Positions 33,270 through 44,312 of a stretch of DNA of 64,000 nt are shown here, in pieces (the first letter of the stretch is position 1; each line of letters starts with the position of its first letter). Source of the DNA: Nonomuraea endophytica (GTDB lineage Bacteria; Actinomycetota; Actinomycetes; Streptosporangiales; Streptosporangiaceae); the NCBI RefSeq assembly GCF_014203235.1, contig NZ_JACHIN010000021.1, positions 1 to 64,000 on the forward strand. Reading direction: 5' to 3'. The notes beneath the pieces were generated by a model. It was not told where the DNA came from. It saw only the letters and a list, made by a program, of their open reading frames with translations, and did not search any database. The position numbers and the translations under genes were made by a program.

Positions 33270-33938
33270 TCATGACCGCGTGTTCTCCAGGCGGGCCACG
33301 GCCTCGACCATCTGGGGGAAGGTGTCGATGAACGCGTCGACGTGGTGGTCGGCGAAGTCGGCGCGCCGCCGGACGCCGCTCTGCATGCAGGCGATGAAGC
33401 GCAGGCCTGCGCCGTTGGCGGCGTGGGCGTCGCCGGGTGAGTCGCCGACGTACAGGCAGTGGCGGGGGTCGAGCCCGGTGGCGGCGAGGAGTTCGTCGAA
33501 GGCGCGGGCGTCGGGTTTGCTGTAGCGCATGTTGCCCGCGTGGTAGACGGCGGCGAGGCGGCCGGTGAGCGCGTGGTCCGGGGCCAGCAGGTGCTCGACC
33601 TCGGCTTCCGTACGTGAGGTCAGCAGCATGAGGCTACGCCCGGCGGCGGCGAGCGCGTCGAGCGCCTGGAGGTTCTCCTGCGCCACGACGTCCAGCCGCC
33701 CGTCCGCCACGTACCGCCGGAGCACCGCCGGGTACGCGGCGGCGAAGGCCTCCAGGTCGATGCCGGGCGAGCGCAGCGTCATCGCCTCCAGGAGCGGCTG
33801 TCCCCACGTCGACAGGTGCACGTCCCGGGACATCGGCTCGCGGCCGATGCACGCCAGGACCTCGTTCTCGAGTTCAAAGCACGCCGCCTCGGTGAGGCAG
33901 AGCGTGTCGTCCACATCAATCACCACGGCGCGGATCAC
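33270..33938 (-). CDS. HAD-superfamily hydrolase
   Basis: A 222-residue complete HAD protein. Motif I is VVIDVDDTLCLTE (nucleophile Asp8, Asp10), motif II MLLTSRTEAE, motif III SKPDARAFDELL and motif IV YVGDSPGDAHAANGAG. The helical cap includes the STWGQPLLEAM segment. It likely acts as a phosphoglycolate-phosphatase-like or nucleotidase-like enzyme. It is upstream of a truncated HAD gene, on the same strand. Confidence 0.85.
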   Translation of the reverse strand: MIRAVVIDVDDTLCLTEAACFELENEVLACIGREPMSRDVHLSTWGQPLLEAMTLRSPGIDLEAFAAAYPAVLRRYVADGRLDVVAQENLQALDALAAAGRSLMLLTSRTEAEVEHLLAPDHALTGRLAAVYHAGNMRYSKPDARAFDELLAATGLDPRHCLYVGDSPGDAHAANGAGLRFIACMQSGVRRRADFADHHVDAFIDTFPQMVEAVARLENTRS

Positions 33939-33985
33939 CCCGTAAGGATACGGAAGCGCCGGGCGGGCCCCTTTTGATCCAGATA

Positions 33986-34041
33986 TTGACGACCTGGCGG
34001 GCAGGGGTTAACGTCGCATGTAATTAAAAGGAAACTTTCCT
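33986..34041 (+). promoter_or_regulatory. Chitinase promoter and operator
   Basis: TTGACG at 33986 and TAACGT at 34009 (17-base spacing) form a good promoter. AGGAAACTTTCCT (34029-34041), a palindrome around one base, lies where transcription would start, so a repressor there would block it. Similar palindromes precede some actinomycete chitinase/chitosanase genes as far as I recall. Confidence 0.65.
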
Positions 34042-34097
34042 AAGAGTTTCTGAGCCTCTCTTCATCCCACCCCCCAAGCACCGGATGTCGGAGCACT

Positions 34098-36326
<2,229 letters not shown>

Positions 36327-36339
36327 CCGTCTGACCGTT

Positions 36340-36369
36340 GAGGGCCGGTCCCGTACGGGGCCGGCCCTC
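36340..36369 (+). terminator. Chitinase terminator hairpin
   Basis: GAGGGCCGG and CCGGCCCTC pair over 9 bp around an inner CCCGTACGGG palindrome, 13 bases after the stop codon. Confidence 0.7.
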
Positions 36370-36388
36370 TCGTCGTGTCCCGGGGTGC

Positions 36389-37528
36389 TCAGCCGCCCAG
36401 CTGGTAGACGTGGTCGGGGGTGACGACGCCGGTGACGGCCCGGCCGAGGACCGTGCTGGGTTCCTGGCCCTCGTACGAGATGTCGGTGTTGAGGAGCAGG
36501 ACCAGCGTCGCCTGATACTCGGGCAGGTAGATCGTCAGCGTCTGGTAGCCGGGCAGCGAGCCGTTGTGCCCGATCCAGCCCTCCACGTTGAAGACGCCGA
36601 GCCCGTAGCCCGTGCCGGAGATCTGCGTGGTTCCGGTCTTGAGGCGCTCGGCCTGCGTGCGCGGGGTCAGCAGGGTGCCGGTGGCCAGGATCCGGGCCCA
36701 CTTCCGCTGGTCCTCCAGGTCCGAGATCATCGCACCGGCGGCCCAGCCCCAGGAGGGGTTCCAGCCGGTGGCGTCCTCGACCGCGCCGGACGCGGTCTGG
36801 TTGGTGTAGCCGTGGGGGTGCGGGCTCGGGAAGGCGGCGTCGGTCGGGAAGACCGTCCGGTTCAGCCCCTGGGGCTTCAGGATGTTGGCGCTGACAAACT
36901 CGTGCAGCGGCCGCCCGCCGAGCTTCTCCACCACCAGCCCCAGCAGGATGAGGTTGGTGTTGCAGTAGGAGAACTCGGCGCCCGGCTCGAACAGCACGGG
37001 ATGCTTGAAGGAGAAGGCCAGCAGCTCCTGCGGCGTGAAGGAGCGCGTGGGGTCGCCGGTGAGCGCCTTGAAGAAGCCCTCGTCCTCGCTGTAGTTGAAC
37101 AGCCCGCTGCGCATGCCGGCGAGCTGGCGCAGCGTGATGCGCTCCCCGTTCGGGACGCCTTCGACGTAGGCGCCGATCGGGTCGTCCAGGCCCGCCTTGC
37201 CCCGGTCGACGAGCTGGAGCAGCGCGGTCACGGTGAACGTCTTGGTGACGCTGCCGATCCGCGAGTAAACGCCGGGCTTCATCGCGGCGCCGGTCGCCTT
37301 GTCGGCGACGCCGAAGGCCCGCACGTACGAGCCCTTGCCGGGCGCCGACAGCCCGACGACGACGCCGGGCACACCCGCTTCACGCATGGTCTTCCGTACG
37401 ACGGAGTCCAGCCGGGCGGCCACGGCAGGTGTCAGCTCGGGAAACTCCCGAGCCACTGCCGCGGCAGGCGTCTGCAGGGCCAGCAGCCCGGCCAGGGCCA
37501 CCAGCGCGCGCATTCGTGAGCACCTCAT
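36389..37528 (-). CDS. Secreted serine hydrolase (D-Ala-D-Ala carboxypeptidase/beta-lactamase fold)
   Basis: A 379-residue exported protein with a signal peptide to about residue 26. SVTK (Ser93, Lys96) is the nucleophile motif, YCN in FSYCNTN the second element and HNG in GHNGSLPG the third. The family includes R61-type DD-carboxypeptidases and peptidase S12 esterases. GGGGAGG precedes the ATG at 37528. It is convergent with the chitinase. The role may be wall recycling, but is not proven. Confidence 0.8.
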   Translation of the reverse strand: MRCSRMRALVALAGLLALQTPAAAVAREFPELTPAVAARLDSVVRKTMREAGVPGVVVGLSAPGKGSYVRAFGVADKATGAAMKPGVYSRIGSVTKTFTVTALLQLVDRGKAGLDDPIGAYVEGVPNGERITLRQLAGMRSGLFNYSEDEGFFKALTGDPTRSFTPQELLAFSFKHPVLFEPGAEFSYCNTNLILLGLVVEKLGGRPLHEFVSANILKPQGLNRTVFPTDAAFPSPHPHGYTNQTASGAVEDATGWNPSWGWAAGAMISDLEDQRKWARILATGTLLTPRTQAERLKTGTTQISGTGYGLGVFNVEGWIGHNGSLPGYQTLTIYLPEYQATLVLLLNTDISYEGQEPSTVLGRAVTGVVTPDHVYQLGG

Positions 37529-37668
37529 GGATGAGCCTCCCCCCGAACCCTCCTACCAGCGTAGACGTCCTCAGATCCGGAACTGTGACGACCTGGTGAC
37601 TAGCCGCGATCCCGGCTTCTGCGGGAAAAGAGGGAGTTCATATCCATGCCCAACCGGGACGGAGCGCA

Positions 37669-39939
37669 ATGAAGCGTGCAAAAAAGAACCAGGACCCGAC
37701 CGCAGGCGACACCGACACCACGCCGGTGGAAGGGCCGATTCCTCTGGTTGCCCAGTCCCACCCCGACCTGTCCAAAGGCGCCACCGTCTACCTGCGCCCG
37801 GCGATCCTGCCGCACCCGGGCAGAGACGTCATCCGGCGCGTGGTCATCAGCCCCCGTCCCCGCACCCCCTCCCCCTTCGGCGGGCGCATGGGCGACCACA
37901 CCATCGCGTGGCAGGTCCACCTCGACGCGCTCAAGGCGGTCCTGCACAACCTGACCCTCCCCGAGGCGATCAACAAGGTCCAGACCCTGTACGACGGGGC
38001 GACCGCCTGGATGTCCAAGCTCGACTCCACCCAGATGAAGCTCTTCCTGTGGCTGGAGGACCACGAGGATCGCGCGCCCAGGCTGGAGGACGCGGCCCAT
38101 CGCACGGTGACCGGCCTGGACCTGGCCCGCAGGGTGCTGGTCGACGGCCCGCGGAAGAAGAAGGACGGCTCGATGGAGACCCAGGACGAGGTGCACGCCC
38201 GCGCCGCCGACACGCTGGGCGTGGCCGTCGCCCACTACCTGGCCTACGTGAACTACCTGCCGTACGCCACCGTCTTCAACCCCTCGGCCCGCGGCTCGAT
38301 CGGATCGGGTGAGGGCCGCTACCGGAACCTGCTCATCGCCCACGAGCGCCACTCCTTGCACCTGGACCGCCTGGCACACCAGCGGGAGGAGGACGCGAAG
38401 CTGGCCGCCGAGCAGATGGACACCGAACAGCCGGGGCAGCCGGCGCAGCCCAAGCCGCAGCCGCCGAAGGACCCGGACCCGCCCTACACCGCCGACCAGG
38501 TCAAGGACGCGCTGTGGCGGATGTTCTCCTACGACGCCGCCCTGCGCGAGTCCGGGATCGTCTTCCTGCTCGACCCCGAGGCGGCCAAGGTCCCGCGCGC
38601 CAGCTACGAGGAGCTCTCGACGCTGGCCGAGAACCTGGAGAAGCTGGTCAGCGGCGTCGGCTCGGTCGCCATGACCCCCACCGACGTCGAGACCAAGGCC
38701 GAGACGATCGCGCAGAGGTACGCCAGGCCCACCGACGACCAGGAGCTCTTCCACGCCGCCAAGGCCATCAAGACCGCGGCCCGCAGCGTCGTCGGCCTGT
38801 CTCCGGGCACCGGCAAGCAACGGCTGCGCGAGCTGCGCGACGGCGAGGGCCGGCACATCGGCACCTCCCTCAGCCGGGCCCTGCTCTCGGTCCAGGCCAT
38901 CGAGGCCCTGGCCAAGGACGCCGCCGCCCGGGTCGAGGCGATCATCCCGACGCTGGTCCACGAACATCAGAGCCTGGTCGCCGCCGCGTACCCGCGCAGT
39001 GTCACGTATTCGGGCTTCTTCGGCGCCTCCGCCGCCGAGGCGGCCAAGGCCAAGCTCACCGCCGAGCTGCGCCGCCTGTTCCCCAAGGCCGACCTCGGCA
39101 AGGAGGCGGTCACGAAGCTGCTGACCCGGATCGCCGCGGCCTGGACCACGATGTCCGCCCTGCCGGACGCCACCGCCGGCTCCAACGCCTGGGTGGACGA
39201 CGCGGCCAACGACCCGCTCGTGGTGACCTTCACCGCCGGTCAGCCGCTGGTCGTCAACGGCCGCGCGCCCGCGCCTCCCGGGGTCACCGGGATGGGCTGC
39301 CACACGACCGCCTGGGTGGTCCAGTGCGGCGCCCTGTCGCGCCAGCTCGCCAGGGCGGCCAACGAGGACCGCGCCATGGAGACGGTACGCCAGCTCGTCG
39401 CCGACGACCTGAAGTCGGAGGTCATGAAGCTGGACCGGCTGCTGCCGATCATCCAGCTGGAGGGCGGCCAGCTCGACGAGCTGTTCGACGCGGCGCTGGA
39501 GGCGCTGACCGCGGCCACGGCCGGTGAGGCGGCCACCGCCTACCTCAGCTTCCGCAACCTGCTGCCCTTCGCCACCGTGGACACCGGGGACCGGGGCGGC
39601 CACGGCGAGAAGACCGACGCCGGGCTGAAGGAGACCTACGACGCGAAGGCACTGGCGGACACGGTGTCGCTGGTGGCGGAGGACCTGGCCATGCTGCGGG
39701 CCCAGTCGTACGGCGCACGCCTGTCCAAGATCGCCACTGGCCTGCGCAAGAGCCTGAAGGAGGGCGAGACATACTGGGGCAGCCCGACGGCCCTGCGCGA
39801 AGCCGTCACCGCCTCAGCCAGCCGCCTCAACGCGCTGGCCAGGGACCTGCGCCGCGGCAGCGTGCCGGACGCGACCAAGGTCATCAGCGCCGCCCGCTGG
39901 GACGAGCACAACCGGCTCTACAACCTGTTCCACTCCTAG
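37669..39939 (+). CDS. Large protein of unknown function with an internal duplication
   Basis: A 756-residue soluble protein with no signal peptide, no membrane helices and no motif I recognise. Two regions mirror each other: MGDHTIAW (residues 74-81) then YLAYVNYLPYATV (from 190) and a G-rich SGEGRYR; and MGCHTTAW (542-549) then YLSFRNLLPFATV (from 625) and RGGHGEK. Between them lie a proline/glutamine linker (PGQPAQPKPQPPKDPDPP, about 256-275) and a long helical segment. The amphipathic, lysine-rich helices and absence of export signals suggest a structural or cargo protein; similar MGDHTxAW proteins may occur near injection-system or toxin genes, but I cannot confirm this. It is a single gene with its own terminator. 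Confidence 0.6.
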   Translation: MKRAKKNQDPTAGDTDTTPVEGPIPLVAQSHPDLSKGATVYLRPAILPHPGRDVIRRVVISPRPRTPSPFGGRMGDHTIAWQVHLDALKAVLHNLTLPEAINKVQTLYDGATAWMSKLDSTQMKLFLWLEDHEDRAPRLEDAAHRTVTGLDLARRVLVDGPRKKKDGSMETQDEVHARAADTLGVAVAHYLAYVNYLPYATVFNPSARGSIGSGEGRYRNLLIAHERHSLHLDRLAHQREEDAKLAAEQMDTEQPGQPAQPKPQPPKDPDPPYTADQVKDALWRMFSYDAALRESGIVFLLDPEAAKVPRASYEELSTLAENLEKLVSGVGSVAMTPTDVETKAETIAQRYARPTDDQELFHAAKAIKTAARSVVGLSPGTGKQRLRELRDGEGRHIGTSLSRALLSVQAIEALAKDAAARVEAIIPTLVHEHQSLVAAAYPRSVTYSGFFGASAAEAAKAKLTAELRRLFPKADLGKEAVTKLLTRIAAAWTTMSALPDATAGSNAWVDDAANDPLVVTFTAGQPLVVNGRAPAPPGVTGMGCHTTAWVVQCGALSRQLARAANEDRAMETVRQLVADDLKSEVMKLDRLLPIIQLEGGQLDELFDAALEALTAATAGEAATAYLSFRNLLPFATVDTGDRGGHGEKTDAGLKETYDAKALADTVSLVAEDLAMLRAQSYGARLSKIATGLRKSLKEGETYWGSPTALREAVTASASRLNALARDLRRGSVPDATKVISAARWDEHNRLYNLFHS

Positions 39940-39946
39940 CCCCCGC

Positions 39947-39983
39947 GCGGGCCGCCGGCGTCGCGAAGACCCCGGCGGCCCGC
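39947..39983 (+). terminator. Hairpin terminator after the duplicated unknown gene
   Basis: GCGGGCCGCCGG and its perfect complement form a 12-bp stem with a 13-base loop, eight bases after the stop codon. Confidence 0.7.
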
Positions 39984-40023
39984 CCCACCGTCACGCCACG
40001 GACGTGCGATCGCTCCCCGGCTG

Positions 40024-41025
40024 TCACGCCATGACGTGCGCCCGCTCAGCCGGTACGGCATGCCGCAAAGACTCCCCGGAGACCAGGCGGCGCAGCTCGT
40101 CCACGACCAGTTCCCCCATGCGCGCCCGCTCACCGCCCAGGGCCCCGGCCACGTGCGCGGTCAGCACGACGTTGGGCAGGGTGAACAGCGGCGAGTCGGG
40201 CGGCGGCGGTTCCGGCCAGGTGACGTCGAGCACCGCGGTGAGGTCGGCCCTGCGGCGCAGGACGTCCACGACGGAAGGCTCGTCCACGAGGGCGCCGCGG
40301 GCGGTGTTGATCAGCGTGCCGCCGGGCTCCAGGAGGTCGAGCAACGAGCCGTTCACCAGGCCCTCCGTCTCGGGCAGCAGCGGCGCGTGCAGGCTGACGA
40401 CCGAGCAGGCGGCGAAGAGCTCGGGCAGCTCCACCAGGCGCACGCCGAGCCCGGCGGGGTCGGCCACGGGGTCGCAGGCCAGCACCTCCACGTCGAAGCG
40501 CCGCAGGTGGCCGGCGACCAGGCGGCCGATCGCGCCGAGTCCGAACAGGCCCACGCGGGAGCGGTACCCGCCGGCGACGGGCGGGTCGTGCGGGTAGCGG
40601 CGGGTGGCCCGGATCTCGCGGGCGATCCGGTGGGCCTGCTTCAGCGCCAGCAGGATCTGGGCCAGCGCGAACTCCGCCACCGGGATCGCGTTGGCCGAGG
40701 CGGCGGAGACGATCGGGATCTCGCGGGCCCAGAACTCCGGCGTGGTCAGCGGCCGTACCGACCCGGCGGCGACCAGCACGGCGCGCAGCCGGGGCGCCCC
40801 GCTCAGCAGCGTCGCGTCGAGCCGGGGCGGGCCCCACCCGGTCAGCAGGATCTCCACGTCCGCCAGCACGTCCGGGTCCTGGGCGAGCTGCTCGACGGTG
40901 CGCGGCGGCGCGCTCCACCTGACCAGTTCGTCCAGGTCGCGCAGGACCTCGGGCGGGTAGACGTCACCGCGCCGCCGTTCCTCCATGACGAGCAGGGCGG
41001 TGGGCCGGGGATCGGGCTCGGACAT
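40024..41025 (-). CDS. D-isomer-specific 2-hydroxyacid dehydrogenase
   Basis: A 333-residue NAD-dependent dehydrogenase. The nucleotide-binding motif is VGLFGLGAIGRLVAGHL, followed by SLHAPLLPETEGLVNG, INTARGALVDEPSVVDVL and the active-site histidine region VVLTAHVAGALGGERARM. ATG 41025 has GGAG at proper spacing; an ATG at 41052 does not. Such enzymes reduce 2-ketoacids or act on phosphoglycerate-like compounds. It is divergent from the sugar importer operon and could serve the same catabolism. Confidence 0.85.
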   Translation of the reverse strand: MSEPDPRPTALLVMEERRRGDVYPPEVLRDLDELVRWSAPPRTVEQLAQDPDVLADVEILLTGWGPPRLDATLLSGAPRLRAVLVAAGSVRPLTTPEFWAREIPIVSAASANAIPVAEFALAQILLALKQAHRIAREIRATRRYPHDPPVAGGYRSRVGLFGLGAIGRLVAGHLRRFDVEVLACDPVADPAGLGVRLVELPELFAACSVVSLHAPLLPETEGLVNGSLLDLLEPGGTLINTARGALVDEPSVVDVLRRRADLTAVLDVTWPEPPPPDSPLFTLPNVVLTAHVAGALGGERARMGELVVDELRRLVSGESLRHAVPAERAHVMA

Positions 41026-41112
41026 GAACGCTCCAGAGTCATCAAGAGTCATCGGGTCAGTGGCACCGCGCGGCTTGTTACGCATCGATTTCGGCCGGGA
41101 GTCATCGGACCA

Positions 41113-41159
41113 TTGACCGTGCCAATGAGGCAACGCTAGCTTCTCGGAAAGCGTTATCC
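41113..41159 (+). promoter_or_regulatory. Promoter and LacI-type operator of the sugar ABC/fucosidase operon
   Basis: TTGACC (41113) and TAGCTT (41137) form a promoter with 18-base spacing. Immediately after it, GGAAAGCGTTATCC (41146-41159) resembles a LacI-family site and matches 12 of 14 bases with the site at 47148 before the PL6 gene. Confidence 0.6.
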
Positions 41160-41182
41160 AAGAGACTGGGAGCCGTTCACAT

Positions 41183-42514
41183 ATGCGGACACATGCCAAA
41201 TACAAGGTGAGTTGTCTCCTTGCTGCCGCGCTGGTGCTGACCGGGTGCGGCTCCGGTCCGGCGGGAGGCGACGTCGAACAGGACGCCTCGGCGCCCCTGG
41301 AGCTCTGGACCAGGACGACGCCCGGCGGGCCGGGCGAGCAGGGCACGATCAAGCTGGCCGCCGCGTTCGAGAAGGCCACCGGCCACAAGGTCAAGGTGAC
41401 GGCCATCTTCGACGACTTCGAGACGAAGATGCAACAGCGTGCCGCCCAGAAGGACCTGCCGGACATCGTCATGAACGACGTCGCCCAGCTGGGAACGATG
41501 CAGAGCCAGGGCCTGCTGCGCGAGATCGACCTGTCCAAGGTCGCCGCCGCCAAGGACGTCAGCGAGCGGGCCCTGGCCGCGGGCAAGGCCGTGGACGGCA
41601 AGCAGTACGGCCTGCCGTACTCGGCACAGGCCACCGCGCTGCTCATCCGCAAGGACTGGCGCGAGAAGCTGGGCCTGAAGCCGCCGCAGAGCTGGGCGGA
41701 CCTGGCGGCGATGGCCAAGGCGTTCACCGAGAAGGACCCCGACGGCAACGGCGAGGCCGACACCTACGGGCTGGCGGCGCCGCTGTCGACCAAGCGCGGG
41801 TACGCCTCCTGGTACTTCTCGAACTTCCTCTGGGCCGCGGGCGGCGACTTCGTGGCCGACGCGGGCGGCGGCAAGTACAAGCCGGCCATGTCCACCCCCG
41901 AGTCCGTGGCCGCGATGCAGTGGTTCCGCGACCTGGGCTGCAAGGACAAGGTCATCCAGCCGGGCGCGGTCACCATGGACACGCCGCCGACGAACGAGAC
42001 GTTCGAGGCGGGCAAGGCCGGTCTCTACGTCGTCGGCCCGTACCTGCTGCCCCGCTTCGACAAGGCGCTGGGCAAGGACAAGTACGAGGTCATGGCCATG
42101 CCCAAGGGCGCCAAGAGCGCCGAGGTGCTGGCCGAGGGCGGCGCGGTCTACCTGATGGCCGGCTCGCCCAACCAGGCCGCGCAGGACGCCTTCGCCGCCT
42201 TCGCCATCTCGGCCGAAGGCCAGAAGATCGGCATGGAGGGCGAAGCGGCGTACATCGTGCAGTTGCCCGTCAACACCACCGTCGACATCGCCCAGGTGCG
42301 GCCCGACCCGCGCTGGAAGACCTTCGCCGAGGCCTACCAGACCTCCGGCAGGTACGCGCCGTCGCTGCCGAACTGGACCCCGGTGCGCCAGGCGTCGGCC
42401 GAGACCGTCAACGCGCTCGTGGCCGACTGCTCACTCGACCTCAAGGCCGAACTCGGCAAGCTCGACACCAAGCTCGCCGCCGTCCTCACCGAACAGGGCA
42501 TCGCCGCCTCATGA
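41183..42514 (+). CDS. Sugar ABC transporter substrate-binding lipoprotein
   Basis: A 443-residue lipoprotein, lipobox LTGC with Cys22. The carbohydrate-binding family 1 (MalE-like) pattern is clear: LELWTRTTPGGPGEQGTIK, LPDIVMNDVAQLG, GLPYSAQATALLIRKDWREKLGL and PPQSWADLAAMAKAFTEKDPDGNGEADTYG. It delivers an oligosaccharide to the two downstream permeases. No ATPase is encoded here; as in many actinomycetes a shared MsiK-like ATPase elsewhere may energise it. The nearby fucosidase suggests a fucosylated sugar. Confidence 0.85.
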   Translation: MRTHAKYKVSCLLAAALVLTGCGSGPAGGDVEQDASAPLELWTRTTPGGPGEQGTIKLAAAFEKATGHKVKVTAIFDDFETKMQQRAAQKDLPDIVMNDVAQLGTMQSQGLLREIDLSKVAAAKDVSERALAAGKAVDGKQYGLPYSAQATALLIRKDWREKLGLKPPQSWADLAAMAKAFTEKDPDGNGEADTYGLAAPLSTKRGYASWYFSNFLWAAGGDFVADAGGGKYKPAMSTPESVAAMQWFRDLGCKDKVIQPGAVTMDTPPTNETFEAGKAGLYVVGPYLLPRFDKALGKDKYEVMAMPKGAKSAEVLAEGGAVYLMAGSPNQAAQDAFAAFAISAEGQKIGMEGEAAYIVQLPVNTTVDIAQVRPDPRWKTFAEAYQTSGRYAPSLPNWTPVRQASAETVNALVADCSLDLKAELGKLDTKLAAVLTEQGIAAS

Positions 42515-43452
42515 GCGTCGAGCAACTGAGTCCTGTCGCCGCGCCCGCGACGACCGGCGCCCCCGCCCCCCGTTCCAGGAACGGGGGGCGGGACGGCCGC
42601 TGGTGGATCCCGTGGCTGTTCCTGGCCCCGGCGATCATCCTGTTCGCGCTCTTCAAGTTCATCCCGATGGGCAACGCGCTGGTCATGTCCTTCCAGGACG
42701 TCCAGCCGTTCCTCGGCAACAAGTGGGTCGGGACCGGCAATTACGCCACGATGCTCGCCTCCGAGGGCTTCCATCAGGCGGCCTGGCACACGATCGTGCT
42801 GGCCGTGGGGCAGACCGTCGGCTCGATGGCGCTCGGGTTCGCGCTGGCGCTGCTGATGGAGGGGCAGAGCCGCAAGCTCGGCTTCATCAGGTCGGCCGCG
42901 TTCCTGCCGGTCGTGGTGCCGATGGCGGTGGTCGCGGAGCTCTGGCGGATCATGTACCACCCGACGGCGGACGGCATGATCAACTCGATCATCGGTCTTG
43001 TCGGGCTCGGGCCCTCCGGGTTCATCAACGACCCGGACGCCTCCATGGCCTCGGTGATCATGACCGGGATCTGGCGGGGCGCGCCGTACGACATGATGAT
43101 CTTCATGGCGGGACTGGCCGGCGTCAACCGGGACCTCTACGAGGCCGCCACCGTCGACGGCGCCTCCCGGTGGCGGCGGATCGTGCACGTGACACTGCCC
43201 GGCCTGCGCTCGGTCTTCACGATCCTGTTCGTGCTGGCCGCCATCCGCGGGCTGCGGGTCTTCACCGAGGTGTTCCTGCTGACGAACGGCGGGCCGAACG
43301 GCTCCACCGAGGTGGTCATGACCCTGATCTACAAGCTCGGCCTGGAGCAGAACCGGCTGGGCGTCGGCGCGGCGGGGGCGGTCCTGCTGTTCGTCGCGAC
43401 ACTCGTGCTGACGGTCTTCGTCTACCTGCTCAGAAGGAAGGAGAACCGATGA
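42511..43452 (+). CDS. Sugar ABC transporter permease (MalF-like)
   Basis: A 313-residue permease overlapping the binding-protein stop by four bases (ATGA). Six membrane helices start at WWIPWLFLAPAIILFALF after a disordered N-terminus of about 30 residues. The EAA loop is YEAATVDGASRWRRIVHVTLPGL split as usual before helix 5. Confidence 0.88.
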   Translation: MSVEQLSPVAAPATTGAPAPRSRNGGRDGRWWIPWLFLAPAIILFALFKFIPMGNALVMSFQDVQPFLGNKWVGTGNYATMLASEGFHQAAWHTIVLAVGQTVGSMALGFALALLMEGQSRKLGFIRSAAFLPVVVPMAVVAELWRIMYHPTADGMINSIIGLVGLGPSGFINDPDASMASVIMTGIWRGAPYDMMIFMAGLAGVNRDLYEAATVDGASRWRRIVHVTLPGLRSVFTILFVLAAIRGLRVFTEVFLLTNGGPNGSTEVVMTLIYKLGLEQNRLGVGAAGAVLLFVATLVLTVFVYLLRRKENR

Positions 43453-44306
43453 GCGAGACTGCTCTCGGTCTCAAGGAGAACGCGACCCCCGCGGGCCGCG
43501 CGACGAAGCTGGTGATCTACTCGCTGGTGCTGGTCGTGTTCGCGGGGCCGCTGCTGGCCCTGCTGGTCAGCGCCTTCAACCACGTCTCCGACCCGACCCA
43601 GCTGAGCCTGGTGCCGACCAGCCCCACGCTGGACAACTTCACCGTCGCCGTCGACCAGGGCGTGCTGAAGTATCTGCTCAACTCCTTCCTCGTCGTGGGC
43701 TTCGGGCTGCTGCTCCAGGTCACGGTCTCGGTCCTGGCGTCGTACGCGCTGGCGCGCAAGCGGTTCCGGTTCATGTCACTGGTGTTCGTGGCCATTCTCG
43801 CCACGCTCATGCTGCCCGAGGAGATCCTGGCCATCCCGCTGTCGATCATCCTGGCCGACGTGCCGGTGATCCACGTGAACCTCATCGGGACGCTGGCCGG
43901 CATGATCGTGCCGCTCGGCGCCTGGGCGTTCTCGATCCTGGTGATGACCGAGTTCATGAAGGACGTGCCGCGTGAGCTGGAGGAGGCGGCGCGGATCGAC
44001 GGGGCGGGCGAGCTGCGGATCTTCGCGCAGATCATCCTGCCGATGTGCAAGCCCGCGCTCGGGGTCATCGGCGTGTTCGGCTTCACCATGATCTGGGACC
44101 AGTACCTGCTGCCGCTGCTGGTGGCGCAGGACTCCTCCTCCTACACGCTGCCGCTGGCGCTGCGGACCCTGCGCATCGACCCGATCGTGACGCCCGGCGT
44201 GGTCATGGCGGCCTCGCTGCTGGCCCTGCTGCCCTCGGTGATCGTATTCCTGTTCTTCCAGCGTTCGTTCGTCCATGGCCTGTCCTCCGGCGCCCTCAAG
44301 GGATGA
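43449..44306 (+). CDS. Sugar ABC transporter permease (MalG-like)
   Basis: A 285-residue partner permease with AAGGAG before ATG 43449, overlapping the previous stop by four bases. Six helices are visible, and the EAA loop reads LEEAARIDGAGELRIFAQI. The fucosidase gene begins seven bases after its stop, showing the importer and hydrolase are made together. Confidence 0.88.
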   Translation: MSETALGLKENATPAGRATKLVIYSLVLVVFAGPLLALLVSAFNHVSDPTQLSLVPTSPTLDNFTVAVDQGVLKYLLNSFLVVGFGLLLQVTVSVLASYALARKRFRFMSLVFVAILATLMLPEEILAIPLSIILADVPVIHVNLIGTLAGMIVPLGAWAFSILVMTEFMKDVPRELEEAARIDGAGELRIFAQIILPMCKPALGVIGVFGFTMIWDQYLLPLLVAQDSSSYTLPLALRTLRIDPIVTPGVVMAASLLALLPSVIVFLFFQRSFVHGLSSGALKG

Positions 44307-44312
44307 TTTTTC

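Noticed and set aside
37600..39603. 667-codon minus-strand frame opposite the duplicated unknown protein
   Set aside because: Gly/Arg/Val-biased antisense composition; the plus-strand frame has an ordinary amino-acid profile, internal homology and a terminator.
41183..44306. Missing ATPase as evidence of a broken sugar importer
   Set aside because: Actinomycete sugar importers commonly use a shared MsiK-type ATPase encoded elsewhere, so the absence is normal.
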